DNA of 64,000 nt from Psychrobacter immobilis (GTDB taxonomy: Bacteria; Pseudomonadota; Gammaproteobacteria; Pseudomonadales; Moraxellaceae), in the NCBI RefSeq assembly GCF_904846185.1, contig NZ_CAJGZQ010000005.1:124001-188000 (forward strand). Direction: 5' to 3'. This document shows positions 18,600 through 28,365 of the stretch, piece by piece. Below the pieces are notes generated by a model that was not told the DNA's origin, made no database searches, and saw nothing but the letters and a program-made list of their open reading frames with translations. Both the position numbers and the translations under genes were made by a program. The number at the start of each line of letters is the position of its first letter. Positions within the stretch are counted from its first letter, which is position 1.

Positions 18600-19802
18600 A
18601 TGCAAGCTGTTGGCAATACGTTTATCAAACTGTCCTCAATAACCCTACTTGCGCTAAGCGTAAACTTAGTGGGCTGTCAGACTTTCAAAAACCTGACTGG
18701 CGGTAAAGACGTCGATGCAGTAGAAACTGCCGAAAAATCAGAGCAGAACTATTATAACGATGCCATTACCCAGATTGATAAAGGCCGCTATACACAAGCC
18801 ATCGAAGATTTGACCAATCTGCGCACTTTTTATCCTACTGGACAGTACGCTGAGCAAGCATTACTCGACATGATGTACGCACAATATGCCAGTGGTAAGT
18901 ATGAAATGGCAGCCGCCAGCGCTGAGCAATTTATTAACCTATATCCTTCTAATCCTCAAGTCAGCTACGCTTACTATGTGCGCGGCGTGGCCAATATGCA
19001 AGGCTCATCAGAAGGTCTAAAACTGTTTAAGCTCAATCAAGCTGAGCGTGATACCGCCTATTTACGTATTGCCTTCGCTAACTTTCAAGAGCTTATTAAT
19101 AAGTACCCTAACAGCCCTTACGCGCCAGATGCCGCTCAGCGCATGACTTTCATTTACAATCAGTTTGCTGAAAGTGAGATGAGTGCAGCCAACTGGTATA
19201 TCGAGCGCGAAGCTTATGTCGCTGCTGTTAACCGTGCCAAATGGGTGTTTCAATACTATCCACTTAGTGAATCCATCCCAGACGCAATCGCAGTCTTAGC
19301 TTATAGCTATGACAAATTGGGTATGTCTGATTTGGCAGCAGAATACAAAACTCTATTGCAGATTAATTATCCCAACATGTTAAGTGCTGATGGACGCGTT
19401 AAACTCGACACCAAACGTGAGCGTTCTTTCATCAACAAATTGACTTTTGGACAGTTAAGTCGTTTTAACAAAGATACTTCATCAGTTGCGACAGGCGACT
19501 ATAAAGGCGCGACCAAAACTCAGGTTATTCGTAACGCCAGTCAATTGAGACTGCCAAGCGATAATGCAGCAGCAGCCAGTGCAGCGCAAGGTACTTCACC
19601 TGTGCGCGCCAATACTGGCATCAATGTCGGCTTGGGTCTGCCTGAAGAATCCGCTGAGCGTATTACTAGCCAATCGAGCACTGGCTCTACGGCAAGAGAA
19701 GCCAATGTCGATCCACAAAACACCAATCCTGTACGCCGTACGACATTGCCTGTTCAAGGGATTGATATTCTGCCAGCAGATGTCGATATGAATGATGAAT
19801 AA
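18600..19802 (+). CDS. bamD: Outer membrane assembly lipoprotein BamD
   Basis: BamD is the essential lipoprotein partner of BamA in outer-membrane protein insertion. I start at the ATG at 18600, which has a GGAG site 7 bases upstream, giving 400 residues; the signal MQAVGNTFIKLSSITLLALSVNLVGC ends in a lipobox. TPR-like repeats follow (YTQAIEDLTNLRTFYPTGQYAEQA..., FQELINKYPNSPYAPDAAQRM). The E. coli protein is about 245 residues; here an extra low-complexity tail of about 130 residues follows the TPR part, seen also in other Moraxellaceae as far as I know. Confidence 0.93.
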   Translation: MQAVGNTFIKLSSITLLALSVNLVGCQTFKNLTGGKDVDAVETAEKSEQNYYNDAITQIDKGRYTQAIEDLTNLRTFYPTGQYAEQALLDMMYAQYASGKYEMAAASAEQFINLYPSNPQVSYAYYVRGVANMQGSSEGLKLFKLNQAERDTAYLRIAFANFQELINKYPNSPYAPDAAQRMTFIYNQFAESEMSAANWYIEREAYVAAVNRAKWVFQYYPLSESIPDAIAVLAYSYDKLGMSDLAAEYKTLLQINYPNMLSADGRVKLDTKRERSFINKLTFGQLSRFNKDTSSVATGDYKGATKTQVIRNASQLRLPSDNAAAASAAQGTSPVRANTGINVGLGLPEESAERITSQSSTGSTAREANVDPQNTNPVRRTTLPVQGIDILPADVDMNDE

Positions 19803-19881
19803 ATGCGCTAGATTTGAGGCAACGTCTCTTCTTTAATTAAGAGAACGTCTCTTCTTTTTAGTACATCAACGCACATCATGA

Positions 19882-19919
19882 AAAAAATAAGGTCAACGAC
19901 AGAGTTGGCCTTATTTTTT
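19882..19919 (+). terminator. Intrinsic terminator after bamD
   Basis: A stem of AATAAGGTCAAC-type arms has a 6-base loop and a T run. It ends bamD transcription and separates it from dnaG. A short direct repeat (aacgtctcttcttt, twice) lies at about 19820-19855. Confidence 0.85.
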
Positions 19920-20023
19920 CTGTTTCTGTTTCATTATCTATGCCCAATATCTATGCCCAATATTGTTTGCGCCCGATATTGCCTATGCTTAAGATAATAC
20001 ACCTATGGTAAACTGTTTTTTGC

Positions 20024-22186
20024 ATGAGTATTCCAAATCACATTCTCGACCAATTAAATAGCCAAGCTGACTTAATCAGTATCATTGGGCGTCATACGAC
20101 GCTTAAACGTGCTGGTAGTGAGTTTAAAGGCTGCTGTCCATTTCATGGTGAAAAGTCGCCCTCTTTTTATGTCAATCCACAAAAAAACATCTATCACTGC
20201 TTTGGCTGTAGCGTCGGCGGTAATGCCATCAGTTTTTTACGCGATTATGAAAACTTAACTTTTATTGAAGCGGTTAATGAGCTATCAAAACAGACGGGTA
20301 TCGAAGTCCCAAAAGAAGAGCAACAAAACGTCAGCTATCAGCGCCGTGCACCAAAACCGATTGCACCACCGTCAATACCTAGTCCGACTATCGACGCTAA
20401 AAGTCCTGCTCAAGCAATTAATGTACCTTCTATTAACGCTACTTCGGCTATTCAGCAACAAAACCAGTACGGCGATACCGATCAACCCGTTTATCACGAT
20501 AGTAGCAACGGCTACGATGAGTATCCACCGCTAGATGCTTACGACTCAGCATCTTATCCAGAAGGTTCTTATGGCACAGACTACCAAGATGATAATAGCT
20601 ATCCGCCAGCATGGTTAACAGGTGGCGATACTGACGCTGCGGCATTGTACGATGATCATAGCGTTTCCGACAAAGACGGTAACTTGTATGAGCTGTTAGA
20701 GCAAATCCAGCAGTTTTATCAATACAATCTCACCCTTCATCCGCATGCCAAGCATTACTTTTTATCGCGTGGTATCACAGAAGACATCTTTGAAACCTTT
20801 GGTTTAGGCTATGCGCCCTTTGGTTGGCAGCATCTTGAGCATCAGTTTCCACAAGATATTGAAGGGCTGAAGGCGCTTGGCTTGGTGCGCCAATCAGAGT
20901 CAGGACGCGATTATGATCTACTCCGTGATCGGGTCATTTTCCCGATTCGAGACAATCAAGGACGCACCATTGGTTTTGGTGGTCGCGCGCTCGATGATGA
21001 AGTAAAACCTAAATATATCAACTCCTCTGACTCACCCGTTTTTCATAAACAGCATGTGCTGTATGGCTATTACGAATCACGCCAACAACGTGCCGACAGC
21101 TGGCTGGTGGTCGAAGGCTATATGGATGTGATCGCCCTTTACCAAGCGGGTATTTATGGCGCTATTGCTTCTATGGGTACGGCGATTAATGAGAGTCAAA
21201 TATCACGATTACTGACGCTGAACCCAACCCTAACCTTGAGCTTTGATGGTGATAGCGCGGGACAAAAAGCAGCTTGGCGTACCCTTGAAGTTGCCCTACC
21301 CGTACTGGCCGATGACAAAGAGTTGCGGTTTTTAACCCTACCAAATAATCATGATCCTGATACATTTATTAAGAGTCAGGGCGGCGATGCCATGCGTGAG
21401 CAAATCGCGAATGCCATGCCATTGTCACAGTATATTTTTGCCTATTTAAGCGAGCGTTACGATTTAACCTTGGCAGAAGGCAAAGCCAAGCTCATGTCAC
21501 AAGTACGTGCCTTGACCACTGCATTACCTAAAGGTAGTAGCTTTCGCTATTTGCTGAACAATGACGTCTATCAGAAGCTGGGTGGTAAACGTAGCCAAAA
21601 TATCGAAGCCAAAGATGCGCTGTTAGATTTTGATGGTGACATGACCATCAGTCAGCAATTGCAACTTTGTTTTTTGTTTCAGCCACGCGCCTTAATTGAA
21701 GACCCTATCGAAGCCATTTGGCAGCAGGCAGGTATTAATGATTTACAGCTGCCAGCACACATCAAGCAAAAAGCCGCGCCTGACATCTTGCGTCCGCTGG
21801 CTTGGGAAGATTTGCAAGATATCGCCTTGCTGGATATCGTTAGCACCATCAAACGCTGCCTGAATCATTTACCCAAAGATGCCAACGCCGCCGCACACTT
21901 TATATTGTCTAATGTCAAGCCAATCACCCAAGAGACACTTAGCCGTAGCTGGGGCGGATTTTATAAGACATTAATTGGCAGAAATATTTTGAGCTTGGAT
22001 GAGTTGATCGAAAACTTGGTGATGCAGTTGCTCAAGTTACATCTGCAAAAAAAGATGCAAGAGCTCATCAAAAATCCTGATCATATCAAGCTGGCGATTG
22101 TCCGTAAGCAGTCGCAATTATTAAATGATTGGCTACGCGCGCAGCAAGCTGAGCAGTCAGCGCAGATGGTTACCGTCAAATCTTAA
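20024..22186 (+). CDS. dnaG: DNA primase DnaG
   Basis: DnaG synthesises RNA primers at the replication fork. The 720-residue protein has a CHC2 zinc finger (C38, H41, C59, C62 in CPFHGEK...YHCFGC), a catalytic core with a TOPRIM motif (VVEGYMDVIALYQAG and LSFDGDSAGQKAA), and a C-terminal DnaB-binding domain. A linker of about 110 residues between the zinc finger and the core (about 105-215) is unusually long and rich in Ser, Tyr, Asp and Pro; E. coli DnaG is 581 residues. rpsU, the usual upstream neighbour, is absent. Confidence 0.96.
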   Translation: MSIPNHILDQLNSQADLISIIGRHTTLKRAGSEFKGCCPFHGEKSPSFYVNPQKNIYHCFGCSVGGNAISFLRDYENLTFIEAVNELSKQTGIEVPKEEQQNVSYQRRAPKPIAPPSIPSPTIDAKSPAQAINVPSINATSAIQQQNQYGDTDQPVYHDSSNGYDEYPPLDAYDSASYPEGSYGTDYQDDNSYPPAWLTGGDTDAAALYDDHSVSDKDGNLYELLEQIQQFYQYNLTLHPHAKHYFLSRGITEDIFETFGLGYAPFGWQHLEHQFPQDIEGLKALGLVRQSESGRDYDLLRDRVIFPIRDNQGRTIGFGGRALDDEVKPKYINSSDSPVFHKQHVLYGYYESRQQRADSWLVVEGYMDVIALYQAGIYGAIASMGTAINESQISRLLTLNPTLTLSFDGDSAGQKAAWRTLEVALPVLADDKELRFLTLPNNHDPDTFIKSQGGDAMREQIANAMPLSQYIFAYLSERYDLTLAEGKAKLMSQVRALTTALPKGSSFRYLLNNDVYQKLGGKRSQNIEAKDALLDFDGDMTISQQLQLCFLFQPRALIEDPIEAIWQQAGINDLQLPAHIKQKAAPDILRPLAWEDLQDIALLDIVSTIKRCLNHLPKDANAAAHFILSNVKPITQETLSRSWGGFYKTLIGRNILSLDELIENLVMQLLKLHLQKKMQELIKNPDHIKLAIVRKQSQLLNDWLRAQQAEQSAQMVTVKS

Positions 22187-22691
22187 CGTTTGCCATTATT
22201 TTTGCTAAAAAATCTCCAACCCTTTAAAAGTATAGCGGCTGCCCCCACTACTAATGATTATGCCCAATAGCATGTATTGCCATTTAATCATTCAACTGAT
22301 AGCAAATAATCAGTAAAAAACGGTCGGTAGATATCACTACCTCGTGCTTGATTACGCTGGTGTGTGTTAAACTGTGTCGCTAACTATTTATAGCCCGATT
22401 TAATAGATGGCGATAAATCCGCCTCATTAAGCACAAATTTTAGATATTATTTTGAAGTATCCATTTTTAGGTACCGTTATTTTTATATATTATTTTTTAG
22501 ATAATGTTATCTTGAAGACTTTTTAGCGTTACTAATTTCTAGCAGTTTTTTAGCATTGTAATTGTAATATTTTGAGCCTTTATTCATATCAACTCATTTT
22601 TGATATTATTGACAACCTCTACGCCATATTTTGATGAATCGATTGATTATATCAACGCACTGAGCGAGCGATAGCGCGTCACAATATAAAA
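22187..22691. other. Intergenic region between dnaG and rpoD
   Basis: This is 505 bp of AT-rich DNA. It should hold at least one rpoD promoter; a TTGACA-like hexamer lies at about 22608 but I could not pair it with a good -10. No gene or strong terminator is visible. Confidence 0.45.
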
Positions 22692-24635
22692 ATGTCCGAT
22701 GCAAGTAAGCGAGTATTTATGAACGATAAGTCAGTTTCTAAGTCCACATCTCAACTGGCCACCTTAATCCAAATGGGTAAAGAGCAAGGCTATCTCACCT
22801 ATGCTGAGGTGAATGACCAACTGCCCGACTCTATTACCGAAAGCGATCAGATCGAAGATATTGTGCAAATGCTGACCGACGTTGGTATCAAAATCTTTGA
22901 ATCTGCGCCTGATGCCGATGACATCTTGATGAACGACGATTCAAGCGATGATGACATGGCAGCGGATGAGGCAGCGGCGGTATTGGCCTCTGTTGAGACT
23001 GAGCCGGGTCGCACCACTGACCCTGTGCGTATGTATATGCGTGAAATGGGTACGGTTGATCTATTGACCCGTGAAGGTGAGATCGCCATTGCCAAGCGTA
23101 TCGAAGAAGGTATTCGTGACGTACAGCATGCGATGTCTTACTGGCCGGGCACCGTACAGTTCGTCCTTGATGAGTATCAAAAAGTACAAGATGGCGAAAA
23201 AAAGCTTTCTGACGTCATTACTGGCTTTTTAGATCCTGAAACCGAAGCAGACAAAATCGCTGCCCAAGAAGCAAAAGAGGCAGCAAAAGAAGAACGTGAA
23301 CGCATAAAAGAAGAAAAAGAAAATCCACCTGTGATCAAAGCAAAAGCCAAAGCAGCAGCGCTTGATGATGAGGACGAGGATGAAGACGACGTTGAAGAGG
23401 AAGCTGAAGAAGAAACCAGCGGTATCGATCCTGAAGAAGTACGTCTGCGTCTAGAAGAAATCGAACACTTATTTATTAAAGCCAAGCAAGCCTTGCTAGA
23501 TTATGGCCGTGGTAGCACAGAAGCAGATACTGCTTATGCCCTACTTGCCGAACGCTTTATGATGCTAAAGTTGAACAATCGCTTGTCAGATCAAGTCATG
23601 GCTATCATGCATGATGTCTATGATGATGTGCGTAAGCAAGAACGTCAAATCATGCGTTTGGTCATTCGCCGTGGTCGTATGCCGCGCGAAGAATTCCGTA
23701 AGACTTTCCCTAGCAACGAGACCAATGTTGATTGGTTGATTGAACGTATTAAAGGTAAGCCTGCGTTTGCTGGTACGCTAGAAAAAGTCACTGATGATGT
23801 TATTTTATTGCAACGTCGCATTCGTGACTACGAGCAACAGCTCGACATGAAAATTCACGATATGAAAGACGTGGCGCGCCGTATGGCAGTCGGTGAAGCA
23901 AAAGCTCGCCGCGCCAAAAAAGAAATGGTCGAAGCTAACCTGCGTCTGGTTATTTCTATCGCGAAGAAATATACCAACCGTGGTCTACAGTTCTTGGATC
24001 TAATCCAAGAAGGTAACATCGGTCTGATGAAAGCCGTCGATAAATTTGAATACCGCCGTGGTTATAAGTTCTCGACCTATGCCACATGGTGGATTCGTCA
24101 GGCGATTACCCGCTCTATCGCTGACCAAGCGCGTACCATTCGTATTCCTGTACATATGATCGAGACCATTAACAAAATAAACCGTGTTTCTCGTCAGTTG
24201 CTACAAGAAATGGGACGCGAGCCAACACCTGAGGAGTTAGGTGAACGCTTAGAGATGGACGAAGTTAAAGTCCGTAAAGTACTGAAAATCGCCAAAGAGC
24301 CTATCTCTATGGAGACACCAATCGGTGATGACGAAGACTCGCATCTAGGTGATTTCATCGAAGATGGTACGATCTCAAGCCCTGTTGATGATGCGACCGC
24401 AGCTGGTCTGCGTGAAGCGACTCGTGATGTATTGGGCAATCTGACTGAGCGTGAAGCACGCGTGCTAAAAATGCGCTTTGGTATCGACATGCCAACCGAC
24501 CATACCTTGGAAGAAGTGGGTAAGCAGTTTGACGTAACACGTGAACGTATTCGCCAGATTGAGGCAAAAGCACTGCGTAAATTGCGTCATCCGTCACGCT
24601 CTGAGCATCTGCGTTCGTTCTTAGAGAATGATTAA
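22692..24635 (+). CDS. rpoD: RNA polymerase primary sigma factor RpoD (sigma 70)
   Basis: The 647-residue housekeeping sigma factor has region 1.1 at the N-terminus, region 1.2 ([21 protein letters not shown]), an acidic non-conserved insert (about residues 195-265), region 2 ([56 protein letters not shown]), region 3 and region 4 with [22 protein letters not shown] keep the ATG at 22692; an in-frame ATG at 22719 is also possible and neither has a clear ribosome site. It follows dnaG, as in the classic macromolecular-synthesis cluster. Confidence 0.97.
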   Translation: MSDASKRVFMNDKSVSKSTSQLATLIQMGKEQGYLTYAEVNDQLPDSITESDQIEDIVQMLTDVGIKIFESAPDADDILMNDDSSDDDMAADEAAAVLASVETEPGRTTDPVRMYMREMGTVDLLTREGEIAIAKRIEEGIRDVQHAMSYWPGTVQFVLDEYQKVQDGEKKLSDVITGFLDPETEADKIAAQEAKEAAKEERERIKEEKENPPVIKAKAKAAALDDEDEDEDDVEEEAEEETSGIDPEEVRLRLEEIEHLFIKAKQALLDYGRGSTEADTAYALLAERFMMLKLNNRLSDQVMAIMHDVYDDVRKQERQIMRLVIRRGRMPREEFRKTFPSNETNVDWLIERIKGKPAFAGTLEKVTDDVILLQRRIRDYEQQLDMKIHDMKDVARRMAVGEAKARRAKKEMVEANLRLVISIAKKYTNRGLQFLDLIQEGNIGLMKAVDKFEYRRGYKFSTYATWWIRQAITRSIADQARTIRIPVHMIETINKINRVSRQLLQEMGREPTPEELGERLEMDEVKVRKVLKIAKEPISMETPIGDDEDSHLGDFIEDGTISSPVDDATAAGLREATRDVLGNLTEREARVLKMRFGIDMPTDHTLEEVGKQFDVTRERIRQIEAKALRKLRHPSRSEHLRSFLEND

Positions 24636-24660
24636 TAATAAAGCAAACTAAGCACCAATA

Positions 24661-24688
24661 AAAAAGCCGAGTTTATCTCGGCTTTTTT
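24661..24688 (+). terminator. Intrinsic terminator after rpoD
   Basis: A GC-rich stem AAGCCGAG...CTCGGCTT with a 5-base loop and six T residues lies 25 bp past the rpoD stop. Confidence 0.9.
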
Positions 24689-24813
24689 GGGTCATCGATT
24701 TGATGGCTCGAATGCTATAACTACATGTTTTCATCAAGGAATACAAGAACGAGCTTGCAATGGCACTATACAATATATATGATTCGTATATATTTCATAT
24801 ACTAGGTAAAACA

Positions 24814-25020
24814 ATGGGTATTGTTAAAATTGATGACACACTACACGAAGAGCTTCGTAAAGCCAGTGCGGTAATGGTACGTTCGATTAACGCGCAGGCA
24901 GAGTATTGGATAAAGATAGGTATGTTGGCCGAGGCCAATCCTCACGCATCTTATACCAATATCATCAGCGAGCAGTTAAAACGAGCAGATGTTAATATAG
25001 GAAATCTTATCGATGGCTAA
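24814..25020 (+). CDS. ParD-like antitoxin-family protein
   Basis: The 68-residue product (MGIVKIDDTLHEELRKASAVM..., with RSINAQAEYWIKIGMLAE) resembles the ParD-like family of small ribbon-helix-helix proteins annotated as type II antitoxins. I chose the ATG at 24814, which has an AGG site 7 bases upstream; an in-frame ATG at 24760 would add 18 residues of unlikely sequence. No ParE-like toxin gene is near. Instead the gene overlaps the start of map by 8 bases, so the two are probably cotranslated. A role as a DNA-binding or protein-binding regulator linked to map is an inference. Confidence 0.75.
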   Translation: MGIVKIDDTLHEELRKASAVMVRSINAQAEYWIKIGMLAEANPHASYTNIISEQLKRADVNIGNLIDG

Positions 25021-25786
25021 AATCGCGCTAAAAACACCTGAAGAATTGGCAATCATGCGTGAGTCTGGACGCTTATTGGCATCGGTTTTTGCTTACCTAG
25101 ATACGCACATGGTCGCTGGCATCTCCACAATGACTGTCAATGATTTAGTCGAGCGCTATATTGTGGATGTTTTGCAGTCACGACCTGCCAGCAAAGGTCA
25201 ATACGGCTACCAATACGTTCTCAATACTTCTGTCAATCAAGTGGTTTGTCATGGTGTACCCTCAAGCAATCAAGACCTAAAATCAGGCGACATCATCAAT
25301 GTGGACATTACTTTAGAAAAAGGCGGCTTTATTGCCGACTCTAGCAAAATGTATATGATTGGCGATGTGATGCCCTTAACAAAACGCCTCGTCGATGACA
25401 CTTATGAGGCCATGTGGGCAGGTATCCGTGTGGTCAAACCGGGCGCAACGCTCGGTGATGTCGGGCATGCCATTCAAAGCCATGCTGAACAGCACGGTTA
25501 CTCTGTCGTTAGAGAATACTGCGGGCATGGTATCGGTCGCGAAATGCACGAACAGCCTGAAGTTTTACATTATGGTCGCGCAGGTGCAGGCTTGGTCTTA
25601 GAACAAGGCATGACCTTTACTATTGAGCCAATGATTAATCAAGGCAAAGCCAAAGTAAAAATTAAAAAAGACGGCTGGACAGTGGTGACTGCAGACAAAA
25701 AGCTTTCTGCCCAATGGGAGCATACCATCGCGGTGACTGCCGATGGTTATGAAGTGCTGACGCTGCGTGAAGAAGAAACCCTTTAA
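25013..25786 (+). CDS. map: Type I methionine aminopeptidase
   Basis: It removes the initiator methionine from nascent proteins. The five metal ligands of the pita-bread fold are present: the aspartates in NVDITLEKGGFIADSSK, the histidine in GHGIGREMHEQP, and the glutamates in FTIEPM and QWEHTIAV. Length (257) is normal. The start overlaps the end of the ParD-like gene (ATGGCTAA at 25013-25020). In many bacteria map lies beside rpsB; here it is not. All catalytic residues are kept, so it should be active. Confidence 0.95.
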   Translation: MAKIALKTPEELAIMRESGRLLASVFAYLDTHMVAGISTMTVNDLVERYIVDVLQSRPASKGQYGYQYVLNTSVNQVVCHGVPSSNQDLKSGDIINVDITLEKGGFIADSSKMYMIGDVMPLTKRLVDDTYEAMWAGIRVVKPGATLGDVGHAIQSHAEQHGYSVVREYCGHGIGREMHEQPEVLHYGRAGAGLVLEQGMTFTIEPMINQGKAKVKIKKDGWTVVTADKKLSAQWEHTIAVTADGYEVLTLREEETL

Positions 25787-25972
25787 AGCGTGCTTACAGT
25801 TTCCCTTGCTGCTGCGTAATACAAGAGTGATTCAAGTATTTAAGTATTTAAGTGTCATCTTATTATTGCCATATTGGTAACTACTGATATCATAGGTCGC
25901 GATGATTTGAGTATACGCTGAGTGATACCTCTGCCATCGCTTTTTTATATATGCCATCGATAGGAAACTGAC

Positions 25973-26899
25973 ATGATTGTCCGGCAAACCCCAAACGCTC
26001 TCAAGATACTTTTTACCCTGCACGGCTCTGTCATTCCAAAAATTTATCCGCAAATTTTGCTGATCGCGCTTCTCAGCACACTTATAACAATTATTCAGCA
26101 CTGGCTTCCTGACTCTTTTCCTTATTATGGTATGGCTCCTTTTACCTTGCTAGGAATCGCGTTGTCGCTATTTCTTGGATTTCGCAACAATGCCAGTTAT
26201 CAACGCTGGTGGGAAGCTCGAGGGCTTTGGGGTCAGCTGGTATATGATGCGCGTAGCTTAACCCGTCAAGTACTTTCTTTTATAGATGCTGATACCGAAA
26301 ATGGGCGCGAGACTGGGCGAACGATGGTTTACCTGACCATTGCTTTTGCGCATGCTGTGCGCCATCGCCTGCGCGGATCGTCACCTTGGCATGATGTCGA
26401 GCCTTTTGTCGCATCAAAACACCATGATAGTATGCGCCAAGCGCGCAATCTACCTGATTACATCATGCGCCTCATGGGTAAGCAGCTCGGCGACATTCGG
26501 CGTCAAGGACTGGTATCAGAGCAAGTCATACAGAACATGGACGAGCGCCTGACGTCTATGACCATTGTATTGGCAGCCTGCGAGCGCATTCATAATACAC
26601 CGCTGCCGTTTGCTTATATGCTGCTGGTCCATCGCACGACCTATCTGTATTGCATCATGTTGCCTTTTGGCTTGGTGGCCTCGCTCGGTTGGGTGACCCC
26701 GCTGATTTGTGCCGTGATCGCTTATACCTTTTTTGGTTTGGATGCCCTCAGTGAAGAGCTAGAAGAGCCTTTCGGCTTAGCCGCCAACAAACTACCCCTG
26801 ACTGCATTATCGCGTACTATCGAGATCAATCTGCGAGAAGCACTAGAAGAGGCAGATATTCCGCCTGACATCACTCCTATCAATGGCTATTTACCATAG
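25973..26899 (+). CDS. Bestrophin family ion channel (YneE-like)
   Basis: The 308-residue membrane protein matches the bacterial bestrophin (UPF0187) family: IVRQTPNALKILFTLHGSVIP at the start, GIALSLFLGFRNNASYQRWWEARGLWG, and the conserved PFGLASLGW-like and FFGLDALSEELEEPFG segments. Bacterial homologues form pentameric cation-selective channels; animal relatives carry chloride. It stands alone, ending before a terminator at 26952. Physiological role unknown. Confidence 0.88.
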   Translation: MIVRQTPNALKILFTLHGSVIPKIYPQILLIALLSTLITIIQHWLPDSFPYYGMAPFTLLGIALSLFLGFRNNASYQRWWEARGLWGQLVYDARSLTRQVLSFIDADTENGRETGRTMVYLTIAFAHAVRHRLRGSSPWHDVEPFVASKHHDSMRQARNLPDYIMRLMGKQLGDIRRQGLVSEQVIQNMDERLTSMTIVLAACERIHNTPLPFAYMLLVHRTTYLYCIMLPFGLVASLGWVTPLICAVIAYTFFGLDALSEELEEPFGLAANKLPLTALSRTIEINLREALEEADIPPDITPINGYLP

Positions 26900-27276
26900 C
26901 CTCTTAGCTGAACGCCTATAAAGTATAAAGTAATCAATACGAAATGAGATAATATCCCATAAACGTATTGCCTTAATTTATGAGATATTTTTTATATATC
27001 CTAACTTCAAGCAGCTAAATACTATAGGCAATAGTAGAGCCTTTATAAATAAAAAATACATTTGAAAATAGTGATTTCTCTCGCCATTCTCGTGTTACTT
27101 GACCAGCTTAATAAAAAGTAAAATCTTGCCTATTTACGCTTGCAAGACAACCTTTATTCATGGTTTTTTGCGCATCACTTGCTAATGATAACTGAATTCG
27201 TCTACCATAGAGCCGATTGCTTAAGTACGAGCAGTTTAAACTTATGTAAACTTTATATCTATTTCTGAAAAATAAA
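26900..27276. other. Spacer between the bestrophin gene and the TPP riboswitch
   Basis: The spacer contains the terminator at 26952-26993 and the promoter region for the riboswitch transcript. No gene is visible. Confidence 0.5.
26952..26993 (+). terminator. Intrinsic terminator after the bestrophin gene
   Basis: A 12-base stem (ATATCCCATAAA against TTTATGAGATAT, one mismatch) is followed by a T run. Confidence 0.7.
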
Positions 27277-27380
27277 CCTTGTCGGGGTGCTTTGACTTTG
27301 ATGCTTTAACTACAATCCAAAATCATGGCTGAGAGTTACCCGCGAACCTGATGCAGTTAGCACTGACGTAGGAAACAAGC
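27277..27380 (+). promoter_or_regulatory. TPP riboswitch (THI element)
   Basis: The conserved pieces are in order: CTTGTCGGGGTGC, GGCTGAGA, ACCCGCGAACCTGATGCAG, TTAGCAC and GACGTAGGAAACAAG. These make the P1 closing pairs and both thiamin pyrophosphate-binding arms. It precedes a terminator and tenA, so it should stop tenA transcription when thiamin pyrophosphate is plentiful. Confidence 0.95.
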
Positions 27381-27425
27381 GTGACATTTTATAGCACACC
27401 TCTTAAGCATCTATTGCTAAGCAAG

Positions 27426-27464
27426 CCTTGCCAGTTTATTCACATAATCTGGTAAGGTTTTTTT
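27426..27464 (+). terminator. Riboswitch-controlled terminator upstream of tenA
   Basis: The stem CCTTGCCAG/CTGGTAAGG is followed by seven T residues. A second hairpin (CTTA-A-GCA with TGC-TAAG, about 27402-27421) lies just before it and may act in the switch. It is placed between the TPP aptamer and the tenA start, as expected for transcription attenuation. Confidence 0.85.
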
Positions 27465-27529
27465 GTGCCTGCTCACTGCTCACCCCCTACTCTTTGCTTA
27501 CTCGCATTTTATAACAGTAAGTGAACACT

Positions 27530-28177
27530 ATGAACTACCAAACGTTACGCCACAATTGCCCAACTTGGGATGGCTATATTCAGCATGATTTTGTCAAACA
27601 GCTAACGGCAGGTACGCTCGCCGCTGACAGCTTTCGTCACTACCTTGTACAAGACTATTTATATCTTATTCACTATACCCGTGTGATGGCGTTGAGCGTG
27701 TATAAGAGTGATACGCTGGCACAAATGCGTGTCGGTCAAGCAGGCATCAATGCCATGCTCGATATGGAAATTGGCATGTATCTCGATTTATGTCATGAGT
27801 GGGACATCCCACTTAAAGAAGTAGAAAGCGCCCCTGAATCTGCCGTGACTATCGCCTATAGCCGCTACCTATTGGACGCTGCAATGTCAGGCTCATTGGC
27901 TGAGCTTTATGCGGCGATTGCTCCTTGTTTGATGGGTTATGGCGAAATTGGCAAACGCATTAAAGAACAAGGTTTTGTCGCGGACAATCCGTACCAGCCA
28001 TGGATTGATGTCTTTGCCAGTGACGAATTTCAAGCGATTACCGCACAGAATGAAGCGCAGATTAATACGCTACTAGCACAGGCTAATCCTGCTCAGGCAA
28101 ACAAGTTCCAACAGTTATTTAATACTGCTTCACGTATGGAAGTGAATTTTTGGCAACAAGCGCTTGATCTGTCCTAG
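27530..28177 (+). CDS. tenA: TenA family aminopyrimidine aminohydrolase (thiaminase II)
   Basis: TenA salvages thiamin breakdown products by releasing hydroxymethylpyrimidine. The 215-residue product has the family pattern: YLVQDYLYLIHYTRVMAL, the catalytic cysteine in CLMGYGEIGKR, and a C-terminal NFWQQAL with the conserved glutamate before it (SRMEVNFW). I use the ATG at 27530; a GTG at 27521 is in frame. It is the only gene behind the TPP riboswitch, with no thiamin synthesis genes next to it. Confidence 0.93.
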   Translation: MNYQTLRHNCPTWDGYIQHDFVKQLTAGTLAADSFRHYLVQDYLYLIHYTRVMALSVYKSDTLAQMRVGQAGINAMLDMEIGMYLDLCHEWDIPLKEVESAPESAVTIAYSRYLLDAAMSGSLAELYAAIAPCLMGYGEIGKRIKEQGFVADNPYQPWIDVFASDEFQAITAQNEAQINTLLAQANPAQANKFQQLFNTASRMEVNFWQQALDLS

Positions 28178-28230
28178 CCCCTATGCAAGGTGCTAGCTTT
28201 ATGGCAAATTTAACGTCACGTACTATTCAA

Positions 28231-28337
28231 TATAGTTGATTCAATTTAAAACAGTGACAAGGCAACCAAGTGCAGATGTATGAGTAATACTTTAAGCGAG
28301 GTTAACGCTGTCACTCTTTTATAGTGGATTAACGATA
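28231..28337. repeat. 107-bp palindromic intergenic repeat, copy 1
   Basis: The two ends are inverted repeats of about 28 bases (tatagttgattcaa against tatcgttaatccac and onwards), with inner motifs CAAGGCAACC and GGTTAACGC. It is one of four related copies in the window. It lies between tenA and the methyltransferase gene, ending about 30 bp before the latter's start. Confidence 0.75.
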
Positions 28338-28365
28338 CAACAAAAAATACTCAAGGAGAAACATC

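Noticed and set aside
22847..24597. Several minus-strand open frames of 80-100 codons inside rpoD
   Set aside because: They are antisense to a strongly conserved sigma factor, rich in Ser/Arg, without ribosome sites; codon-bias shadows.
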